Positions 29,816-39,178 of a stretch of 64,000 nt of DNA are shown here, one piece after another. The DNA is from Botryosphaeria dothidea (Eukaryota; Ascomycota; Dothideomycetes; Botryosphaeriales; Botryosphaeriaceae). The stretch's first letter is position 1. Every line of letters begins with the position of its first letter. The stretch covers positions 81,620 through 145,619 of the forward strand of contig WWBZ02000018.1 of NCBI GenBank assembly GCA_011503125.2, read 5' to 3'. Made by a program: the position numbers and the translations under genes. The notes beneath the pieces are model-generated. The model did no database searches, was not told the origin of the DNA, and saw only the letters and a list, made by a program, of their open reading frames with translations.

Positions 29816-30523
29816 ATGATATTACTTAAATCAATATTATTATTTTTTATGTCTAATGCCGTTAAATCCTTACTTCTGATCTTTATTTATTTATTTATAA
29901 ATAAAGATTTTGGGGTAGGTAGACGTGATAAATCTATATTATATTCTCGTGTTGCTATTATAATATTATATACAAAAATAATCAAGTTATCAAAGAAATT
30001 AGGTAAAGTTCAGTTATCTAATTTAACACTATTTAGTAGTGTACTAAAAATATCGCCAATGTTTATTTGGTTTAATTGCGGTAGTTATATATTTAACTAC
30101 TTAACTCTTTTTCTAGTAATTGTGTTTATTTTAACGAATCTTTATAATCGTGCAGGATTATTAACATTATTGGATATATTTATTAATAAACGTGAAGGTT
30201 TATTGCTTCTTTTTAATACAATGTGATTTTTACCACACAAAACTTTATTAAAGATTACTTTAATAGGTATTCTCTCTGTTGCTGTTTTCTACCTAGTAAT
30301 CGTAAAACAAATTTTTTATAAATTGGACTCAGAGTTGAATGATTTAAATCATACTGGACATATTTTTAATCGTGCAGGGTTAATACGTAATTTTACAATT
30401 AGTAATTATAATGTAAAATTATCCAGTTCTAACATTATATTAACATTATTTATATTTATACCTCAGGAATGATTAAGTATGGCTAATATATTAGCCCCAA
30501 TTAAGACAAAAAATTATTCTTAA
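29816..30523 (+). pseudogene. nad2-like chimera: 5' and 3' ends of nad2 around foreign sequence
   Basis: Open for 235 codons. The N-terminus (SILLFFMSNAV ... [17 protein letters not shown]) copies nad2 with a 17-codon hairpin insert; the C-terminus ([40 protein letters not shown]) copies the end of nad2. The middle of about 100 codons is hydrophobic and is not nad2. The quinone-channel core is missing, so it cannot replace nad2 (real gene at 33169). It probably arose by recombination. Confidence 0.75.
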
Positions 30524-32970
30524 TAACAATTTATTAAATAATGCTCGTACACCGAGTTTAAACAGTGTAAATAGTAATATAACTTCTCAAGAAGTGATTC
30601 AAACTATTAAAACTTCTATTAATTCTACTAAAAATATACGAAGATATAGTAATAAGGTAGAAAATAGATTATGAAATAAACCATCTAAGGTTATACCTGC
30701 TCCAAGTACTCTTAGATATTTACATCTAAGTAAATTAGCTACTAATTCAACTGCACAAGGATACGAAGCTAGACAAATGCTTAACTTTATTAATACTATG
30801 AATAAAGCTAAAGCAAATCAAAAGAAATTTTACTCTTCTTTTTCTTATGGGTATTTTCCATTACTTAATGAAACTAAGAGTTTGTTATATTCTAATAAGA
30901 TAAATAAAAGTTTATACTCTACAAGTAGTGTATATACAGCATCAAGATTATTCTATATTACAAAAATTAGGATTTGATCCTAAATATATAATCATCCATA
31001 AGGAAGTAGCGGATAAACCTATTTCATGGAAGTATGGACCTTTTGATTATATTTCCTTTCCCGGAGGGAAGGTCCCCTTCAGGGGCCTGACCGGAGGGAC
31101 AGTCCCCCTCGGGGACTTGGTAATATACAAAATATTTCATATAAAGTTTGTGCAGATTTTATGAATGAATATATTAACAATGTTGGTATTACTTATACTG
31201 TTTTAGCTGTTTTAGTGGATGAAGAAAAAACATTAAATAGGGAGGTTGTAGCTCTTAGTGGTCAAATGATTATAACTAATTTAATTAATCCACAGGAAGT
31301 TTTAAATAGAATAGAATCTTCTCGTAAAAAAATTGCATCTAAATATGGAGTGGATGAAGTTGATGGAGAAATAATTATTAAATTAAGAGTTATATCTTAT
31401 GATGATAAAGTTTATAAAAATGTTTTAAACATACCTCAGATTGAAGAAGTATATCAACAAAAATCCTTAGATGTGTTTAAATTTAATGATGATTCTATGC
31501 CTTTAACTACAGATCTTGATAAATATGGGGAAATTGTTAATAAAGATTATGTAGTTAACGGTGTTAAATTGTCAGGTGTACATTATCAATATAAAGATAA
31601 TATAATAATATTTGTTCATGATATTGTTAATCAGGGTGAAAGAAGATTAACAGTGTTTAAAAATTATGCTAAATATGATGAATGTGTTGATATTATAGAT
31701 GAAAATAAAGATATATTTATTATAAAATATATGAATGGTTTTAGTATATATATTGATAATTTAACCAATAAAATATTGTATACTGAAAGTGTTATAGAGT
31801 GTAAACCTTTAGGAAAAGGTCGTATAGATCTTATAAAGGATAATAAAATATCGGCTTTTGATATTGAAGCTTATGAAGGGGATGGAAGAATATTTATTCC
31901 CTATGCATGTGGATTTGTTACGCCTCCCCTCTGCGATTTTCTTCATATGTATATGAAGAAAGATCAGCGAGGGACAAAAATAATTATAAATTATATTATT
32001 TAACAGATTTTAATAATTCAAGAGATATGCTTAAACAATGTATTATAGATATGTTAAATTCTGATTTAGGAACTGTACATGTCCATAATTTATCAAAATT
32101 TGATATATTTTTTATAAATAATATATTAAAAGAAGATGAGGATATAGTAAGTGATTATAAATTGAATAAAGATGGGAAAATACTTAGTGTAGGTGTTAAA
32201 TTTAAAGATAAAAAAATGAAAGGTAAGTTTAGAGATAGTTTATTACTGATACAAGGTAGTTTAAAAGATATAACAGAAAGTTTTAATACAAAAAATGGTA
32301 AACTAACTTTTCCACATAAATTTGTTAAAGCTGATAATTTAAATTATGTAGGAGATAAACCTGATTTTAATTTTTATACTGATATTGATGAATTAGATTA
32401 TGAAAGTATACCTCCTAAAAACTGATGTTTAAAGGGTGAAGCTTAAAAATATTTAAAATATGATCTTATTAGTTTACAGGAAGTTGTTGTTAAATTCTCT
32501 AATGATATATATGTCTTGGAATAATTAAATATAACTAAAACACCTACTACTAGTTCTATAGCATTTAAAGCACTTACAACTAATTATCTTAAAAGCGGAT
32601 TGTTGTTCCAAGTTAAAGGTAGAGCTCATGATTAAATGATACAGGTATATTACGGGGGGGGAATAACAGAGGTATATAACTTAAAAGCTGATAAAAAAAA
32701 TTAATATATATGATATTAATTCATCATATCCTGCTTCTATGACACAAGCTATGCCTATAGGAAAACCTGTATTTAGTACGGATCAAGGAGGATTAGATAA
32801 ATATTTTGGTATTGTATATGCCGAAATAGAAACCCCTAAAAACCCTAAAGGAGATTTTATTGATTATCCTCCTTTACCTTTTAGATTATCAGATGGGATT
32901 ATTATAAATCCTATTGGTAGATGAAAGGGAATGTATTGTAGTGAATTATTAAAATATGTAAGAGAATAAA
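30519..32970 (+). pseudogene. dpo: Remnant of linear-plasmid family B DNA polymerase
   Basis: Exonuclease motif I appears as SAFDIEAYEGD (31852-31884), Exo II as VHNLSKFDIFFI (32080-32115), the block FPHKFVKADNLNYVG at 32308, and polymerase motif A as YDINSSYPASM (32706-32738). This set is typical of protein-primed polymerases of fungal invertrons (kalilo, maranhar type). The frame is broken near 30975, at a GC cluster (31068-31121), at a hairpin insert (31921-31975, TTCTTCATATGTATATGAAG), and by stops near 32443, 32522 and 32634. Motifs B and C are missing after 32970. The N-terminal block at 30519-30977 is assigned only by position. Confidence 0.82.
31068..31121. repeat. GC cluster, family A, inside the dpo remnant
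   Basis: CGGAGGGAAGGTCCCC, AGGGGCCTGACCGGAGGGAC, AGTCCCCCTCGGGGAC: almost identical to 12580-12642. It is read in frame with flanking dpo sequence. Confidence 0.85.
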
Positions 32971-32999
32971 ATTTATTCTCTATAAGTACCCTAATCATA

Positions 33000-33031
33000 A
33001 ATCGCTCTACCTATATATATAGGTAGAGCGA
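33000..33031. repeat. 32-bp palindrome
   Basis: ATCGCTCTACCTATAT and its exact reverse complement form an uninterrupted palindrome between the dpo remnant and the trnR-like gene. Confidence 0.85.
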
Positions 33032-33097
33032 TCTCTTATTTCTTATTTTTTTTTTTACACAAAAAGACAAAAGCAAGGTATTACCTTTAATGATAAA

Positions 33098-33168
33098 CTC
33101 TTATTGGCTTAATGGTAAAGCAGGATGCTATTAGTATCTAGATCCAGGTTCGAGTCTTGGATAAGAAT
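33098..33168 (+). tRNA. trnR-like tRNA with anticodon AUU, adjoining nad2
   Basis: Cloverleaf nearly identical to tRNA-Arg at 43601, but the anticodon loop is CTATTAG, giving AUU rather than UCU. Both share a C-A mismatch at the first acceptor pair. Its last base touches the ATG of nad2. Either a pseudogene that still serves as a processing signal, or an anticodon-shifted copy; I would not assign an amino acid. Confidence 0.6.
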
Positions 33169-36100
33169 ATGTTACTTACTTCTTTAATTTTATTATTAAT
33201 GTCTAATGCCGTTACTACTAGACGTGATAAATCTATATTATATTCTCGTGTTGCTATTATAATATTATTATATTCAAGTTTCTTATGTTACAGTGGTCTA
33301 AATATATCATTTTTAGAAAAAGGAATTGGTTTATACGGGGGCTTATTTTATGTTAACAGTACTACACAAATTTTCCATCTATTTGTACTATTATTAAGTG
33401 CATCAATATTAAGTTTAACTGCTTTCTATCCTAGAAAAATTTGATTAGAAAACTACTCTAGCTTTAATCACTTAATCTTTTCTAAGTTCTTAAACTATAA
33501 AACAAAAATAATAAATAAAATGGGTGAACAATTTAGAATTATAGAATATCCACTTATAATTTTATTTATAGTAAGTGGAGCTTTATTTTTAATGTCAAGT
33601 AGTGATATAGTTTCAATATTTTTATCTATAGAATTACAAAGTTATGGTTTATATTTATTAAGTACCATATATAGAAACTCGGAATTAGCTACTAGTGGAG
33701 GTCTTACATATTTCTTATTAGGGGGTCTATCTTCTTGTTTTATATTATTATCAACTAGTTTATTATATGCTAATTCTGGTACTACTAGTCTAGATAGTTT
33801 ATATGTAATAACTAGCATATCAGAAACATCTCTTGATAATACAAATATACTATATTGATATAAACCATATTATATACATCTTTCATTACTTATTATGTCA
33901 GTAGGATTTTTATTCAAAGTGAGTGCAGCACCTTTCCATTTCTGAAGTCCTGAATTATGATCTGGGAAATCATTAAAGTCACTATCATCGTGATTACGGG
34001 ACCAATTGCCAAATTCCGGAGACGCCCTAGAACTTAAGGTACCAAGCTATGGTCTAATGTCCATGTGTGGATGAACTAATCACTCATGTAAGGTAACAAG
34101 CCTTAAGACTTCTGAAAAGAGAGTGGGTTATCGCGGATCTAACTCAGTCACTGGTTTATCTCTAAATAAACTACAAACTGTAAAAGAACAACGAGTATAC
34201 GGTAATTGATACGATTTATCGTATTTAAGATGTACTCTATTAGGTTTCGAGAGAAATCGTTCAGTAAAAATCCCTTATAACCAAATTATGCTAAAACGAC
34301 TTTTTACAAATACCCCGGGGGGGTTGCCCCAGCAAGCCTACGGGGGAGACCCTCACAGGGGGGCTAGTAATAATATTAACACTAAGTCCCGAAGGGGACT
34401 TCCCCTTAAGAAGGCCCCTGGAGGGACCTTACCGCAGGGTAAGACTTCTTCTATTAATTTACTTATTTTACCTTGATTTGTTACAGGGTTCACAGATGCC
34501 GAAGGATGTTTCACTATTATATTGCGTAAATCACCTTTCTCTTCGAGAAGGTCCCTTAAGGGGCCTGACCGTGAGACAGGCCCCTTTGGGACTAGAAGCA
34601 ACACAGGTTGAAAAATCGAAGCTAATTTTATTATTAATCTTCATAAAAAAGATGTTGAACTCTTAAAACGTATTCAAGAATTTTTTTGTGGTTTTGGGCG
34701 TATAAGTAAAGAGAGAAAAGGTTGTCGTGATTTTACGGTCAGTTCTTTAGATCAAATTATCACAGTAATTATTCCTCACTTTGACAAATATCCATTAATC
34801 ACTCAGAAGCTTGGGGATTATCTTCTATTTAGAGAGGTTGTTATGATGATGAAGCAAGGTAAACATTTAACATCTGAAGGTTTAAAAGGAATTATTAATA
34901 TTAGAGCTTCTATGGATAGAGGGTTAACTCCTGCATTGAAAGAAGCTTTCCCTGATTATGTTTCTGTGTCTAGACCTTTAGTTGACATTCACAAATTACT
35001 TCCTATTCATCCTTATTGAATTGCAGGTTTTGTCTCGGGTGATGGTTCTTTTATGGTTAAATTGAGAGTTAATAATGTTTATAGTGCAGGTGGCCGTATT
35101 GAGTTGGCCTTTGTTTTAACTCAACACTCTCGTGATCTGACACTTATTAAATGTTTAGCTGATTTATTCGCATGTGGGCAGGCTTATGCTTATAAGGATT
35201 ATGCGGAATTTAAATGTCGTACTTTCAAGGATATCTATGAAAAGATCTTGCCTTTTTTCCTTAAATATCCTATCCTTGGTATTAAATCAAAAGATTTCGA
35301 AGATTGATCCAAGGTTGCGGAGATTATTAATTCGAAGGCTCATCTTACTAAGGAAGGATTTGAACAAATTCAAGAGATTAAGGCTGGAATGAATAGAGGT
35401 AGAGAAAATGTTTAATACTTTTTATATTACTTATATTACATCCGATTTTTACATTATATAATGTCTTATTTTGTTATATATTATCTTTGTATAAAGTTGT
35501 TAAGCTAATTTGTACGATAAATTTTACTACCAAGGATGTCTATGACGCTATACCTACTATAGTTACAACATTTGTAGCTATTGTAGCTAAAGTATCTATA
35601 TTTATTTTCTTCTTAGGGTTAGTGCATTACACTAGCAAATCTTTATTCTCTTTCAACTATTCATGAACTACTAGTTTATTGTTGAGTTCGTTATTATCAT
35701 TAATAGTGGGGTCAGTACTTGGTTTAACTCAATTTAGAATAAAAAGATTATATGCTTATAGTACAATTTCACATGTAGGTTTTATACTATTAGCTTTAAG
35801 TGTGTACAGTATAGAATCAGTACAAGCATTTATTTTCTATTTAATGCAATATTCAGTCTCTAATTTAAATTCATTTATAATTTTAGTTACTATGGGGTAT
35901 TCATTATATCTTTATACAAATGATGATGCAAATTATAAAGATCTTCAAGATAAAAATAATTCACCTATACAACTTATTAGTCAAATAAAAGGATACTTTT
36001 ATATAAATCCACTTTTAGCATTGAGTTTATCTATAAGTCTTTTCTCTTTTGCCGGTATTCCCCCTTTAATGGGATTCTTTGCTAAACAGATGGTATTTAG

Positions 36101-36440
36101 TGCTGCACTAGATAATGGTTATGTTTTCATTACATTAGTTGCAATATTAACAAGTGTAGTAAGTGCAGTTTACTACTTAGCAGTTATAAAACAAGTTTTC
36201 TTTGAAAAACCTGATTATAAGTTAAATTCAGAATTAAATGATTTAGTACTTACAGGTAATATTATTAATCGTGCAGGGTTAATACACAAATTTACATATA
36301 ATGCTGGAAATATAAAATTATCAGGACATCAAACTATTACAATTTCTATATTAACTCTTGTTATTTTACTATTTATATTTATACCTCAGGAATGATTAAG
36401 CATGGCTAATATATTAGCCCTTATTATGTTTAACCCTTAA
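33169..36440 (+). CDS. nad2: NADH dehydrogenase subunit 2, two exons
   Basis: Exons 33169-33951 and 35535-36440 give 562 codons plus stop, close to the usual length of fungal Nad2. This is a proton-pumping membrane subunit of complex I. Many hydrophobic helices; landmarks are [20 protein letters not shown] at the start, [18 protein letters not shown] at the splice site, [16 protein letters not shown] after it, and [13 protein letters not shown] and [17 protein letters not shown] later. The start is taken at 33169 directly after the tRNA. The stop is 2 nt before the nad3 start, the close nad2-nad3 pair seen in this group. Confidence 0.93.
34288..35415 (+). CDS. LAGLIDADG homing endonuclease in nad2, with GC clusters in its frame
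   Basis: 375 codons, open from end to end (TGA as Trp). Motifs [17 protein letters not shown] at about residue 62 and [16 protein letters not shown] at about 243. Three GC clusters lie in the coding region: two (34313-34369, 34383-34443) in the leader and one (34543-34592) between motif 1 and the next conserved block (NTGWKIEANF), adding about 17 residues rich in R, G and P. All keep the frame. Activity is uncertain because the third insert disturbs the core fold. Confidence 0.8.
34313..34443. repeat. Two GC clusters in the nad2 intron ORF leader
   Basis: 34313-34369 (CCCCGGGGGGGTTGCCCC, ACGGGGGAGACCC, AGGGGGGCTAG) and 34383-34443 (AGTCCCGAAGGGGACTTCCCC, AAGGCCCCTGGAGGG). Confidence 0.78.
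34543..34592. repeat. GC cluster, family A, in frame in the nad2 intron ORF
   Basis: CGAGAAGGTCCCTTAAGGGG, CCTGACCGTGAGACAGG, CCCCTTTGGGACTAG. A diverged family A member whose insertion adds a multiple of three. Confidence 0.8.
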
Positions 36441-36442
36441 AT

Positions 36443-37729
36443 ATGACTAGTACTACATTCTTTCTTGTATTTATACCTATATTAGCTGTTATTCTTTTAG
36501 CAGTAAATTTAATTTTAGCTCCACATACTCCTTATGAAGAAAAAGGTTCGGCGTTCGAGTGTGGTTTTCATTCTTTCCAGCAAACTAGAAGTCCTTTTAA
36601 TATTTCATTCTTTATATTTGCCTTGTTATTTCTTCTTTTTGATTTAGAGATATTATTAGTATATCCTTATGTTGTTAGTGCCTATACAAACGGTGCTTAT
36701 GGTTTAATAGTAATGCTTATTTTCTTTGTCATGTTAACTTTAGGTTTCGTATTTGAATTAGGGAAAGGAGCCCTAAAAATCGATAGTAGACAATACAATA
36801 ATATAAGCGATAATGTTGTTAAAAATAACCTCATTATACATATAAAAAATTTAAGAGGTAATTCTCAAACTCGGTCTTTTTATCAAAAGAGGTATTATTC
36901 CACAGGCCCGTCTAATAATGTGCCTATTGCTGTATATGATAATGCATATGATGATAAAGATAGAATATTAAGAGAAAATAAAGGTAAATCTGGTATTTAT
37001 CGTTGAATTAACCTCAATAATGGTAAAAGTTATGTAGGTTCTTCTGTGCACCTAAAAGAAAGATTTATTAGTTACTATAATATAAATCATCTTAGAGATA
37101 ACTATAGTATGTTAATCTGTCGTGCTTTAATTAAGTACGGTTATTCTAGTTTCAAATTGGAGATTTTAGAGTATTGCACTCTTGAAGATCTTGTAGCTAA
37201 AGAAAATTATTATATAGACCTTCTAAACCCTAAGTATAACATAGTTCAGGAATCTAGCACTATGCCTTCTAGATTAGGGTTTACTCATAGTAAGACTACT
37301 ATAGTTAAAATAGCTAAAGCTCAACCTAGTAGAGTAACAGTTTCAGTAAAAGATCTTTTGACTAATACTGAAAAAATATATCACTCTATAAGAGAAGCAG
37401 AGAAAGATTTAAACCTAGCTCACGGTCGAATTGTAAAATATTTTAATAGTAATCAGATCAAACCTATGAATAAAAGATATATTATAACTAAATTAGAAAC
37501 AACTTATGTAAAAACAACTAAAGTTGTAGAGTCTTGACGTACAGGTATAAGAATAGAGGTATTAGATTTAGATACTGGTGTTACAACAATTTATTCTACT
37601 ATCCGTAGTGCAGCCAAAGAATTAGGCATAGCACGTTCCACTATTAGTAATTATCTACAGTCAGGTGAGCCTTATATGAATAAGTATAAGTTTTCTTATT
37701 TTAAGTCTAGTTCACCTGATAATGAGTAA
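36443..37729 (+). CDS. nad3: nad3 fused in frame to a GIY-YIG endonuclease
   Basis: The first 130 or so codons are a complete NADH dehydrogenase subunit 3: LILAPHTPYEEKGSAFECGF, TRSPFNISFFIFALLFLLFD, and the C-terminal LGFVFELGKGALKI. Instead of a stop, the frame runs on through ENKGKSGIYRW (Trp from TGA) into a GIY-YIG module (GKSYVGSSVHLKERF, LICRALIKYGYSSFKLEILE, ENYYIDLLNPKYNI) and C-terminal repeat modules (SAAKELGIARSTISNYL), ending at 37727-37729: 428 codons in all. A second nad3 3' half lies downstream. No group I core is seen, so the fusion is probably translated and cleaved, or spliced in a way I cannot see. Confidence 0.88.
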
Positions 37730-37741
37730 ATCTCATAAACT

Positions 37742-38090
37742 GGCTTTCATTCTTTCCAACAAACTAGATCTAGGGGCCCCCCCGCCCCGTGGATCCACCC
37801 CCCCCCCTCTAAAGGGGGGGGGGGGGTAGATCTCCTTTCAATATATCTTTCTTCATTTTCGCTCTTTTATTTTTACTATTCGATTTAGAAATTCTTTTAG
37901 TTTATCCTTACGTAGTTAGTGCTTATACTAACGGTTCTTACGGTTTAATTATTATGTTAATATTCTTTGTCATGTTAACTTTAGGTTTCGTATTTGAATT
38001 AGGTAAAGGAGCTTTAAAAATTGACAGTAGACAAAATGAATCTTTATTTAATAAAGGTAATAATTATTACCATTTTAATATAAAAAAATA
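37742..38090 (+). pseudogene. Displaced native 3' end of nad3
   Basis: Starts inside nad3 at GFHSFQQTRS, is interrupted by a GC cluster, and continues SPFNISFFIFALLFLLFD to ALKIDSRQNESLF with its own stop near 38088. The nucleotide sequence differs at many third positions from the copy in the fusion gene, as expected if one of the two came with the invading endonuclease. Confidence 0.85.
37765..37833. repeat. GC cluster with 7-bp target duplication TAGATCT in the nad3 copy
   Basis: TAGATCT at 37765-37771 and 37827-37833. Inside: AGGGGCCCC, GTGGATCCAC and long C and G runs. Removing the element and one repeat restores the nad3 frame (TRSPFN), so the uninterrupted target can be read from the sequence. 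Confidence 0.9.
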
Positions 38091-38145
38091 ATAATACATA
38101 TAAAAAAGCTTTTTATATTCTACTAGTAGCCTAAATTTTTTCCCT

Positions 38146-38221
38146 AGAGACTAGCCCCCTGCGGGGGCGTGGTCTCCTCCCCTTCCTCCCCCTCCCCTCC
38201 GGGGGGGGGGGGGAAGAGACT
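38146..38221. repeat. GC cluster with 7-bp target duplication AGAGACT
   Basis: AGAGACT at 38146-38152 and 38215-38221 flank AGCCCCCTGCGGGGGC, GTGGTCTCC and C/G runs. Confidence 0.87.
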
Positions 38222-38604
38222 AGTGTATATTTAAATATATATTTTTTATAGCTAAAAAATACGAAAAATTTGTTTTTCCGAATGGTACCTCCTGCCTACT
38301 GCTGGCGAAGCAAGTGTCGGTCGCCCTTAGGTATAATTAATCAGGTAAAATTTAATCAGATACATACTACAGTAAGAGTAAATAATAATAATATTTATAT
38401 GATTTTTAAATTTATACAAAATTTGTTAAATTTAATATTCTCTTTTATTTTATATAGAGAGAAGAAAAGTACGTTACGTAAAAAGTTTTTTTCTAGATTA
38501 TTGTTTTTTAGAATCTAAAAGGTGTAATTATTTTTATTAATTAAAATTCCTTTAGGTATATAATATATAATATAACATATGCAAGTAAAAATATAATATA
38601 ATAA
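38222..38604. other. Spacer upstream of atp9
   Basis: AT-rich; no conserved frame or tRNA. The atp9 promoter and leader should lie here, but no motif is recognised. Confidence 0.45.
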
Positions 38605-38829
<225 letters not shown>

Positions 38830-38844
38830 TATTTTTTTTGGATA

Positions 38845-38878
38845 GAGCCTTATGCATTGAAAGGTGTACGTAGAGTTC
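38845..38878 (+). other. Group II intron domain V-like hairpin after atp9
   Basis: Exactly 34 nt with the domain V pattern: GAGCC start, TATGC, ATTGAAAG loop region, GTACGTA with bulge, GAGTTC end. One stem pair (C-A) is broken. It starts 15 nt after the atp9 stop. No other group II domains or reverse transcriptase are near, so it would be a relic. Confidence 0.45.
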
Positions 38879-39178
38879 GTCGGGATCGGTCAAATATATA
38901 TAAAAAAAATTGCACAATATTGTGCAATTTTTATTTAATTTTTTAAAGATTATAAAGTACAAATTTTATAATTTTTTTTAACTGCATATTTCTTTATGCA
39001 ATCATGTGATAATGTTTATATCACTAGGAGAAGGGTAAAATTTTTTATCTAAAGCCTAGTATAATTAGTCAAATATATATAAATAAAAATATTACCTATG
39101 ATAAGGTAACTAGAGTAAACTTTTTAATAAAAAAAAAGATTTCTAGAAAGAAAATTAGATTATTTATTAAAAATAAAA

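Larger units (their letters stand above)
33952..35534 (+). mobile_element. Group I intron in nad2
   Basis: Inserted after APFHFWSP. The core is at 34003-34255 (ATTGCCAAATTCCGGAG, ATCGCGGATCTAACTCAG, AGAACAACGAGTATACGG, AAGATGTACTC), the type of rnl intron 1 and cox3 intron 5. The ORF follows and the last base is G. Confidence 0.87.

Noticed and set aside
38270..38518. 82-codon frame upstream of atp9
   Set aside because: It starts in GC-cluster-like DNA, has no conserved features and is followed by an ordinary leader; chance frame.
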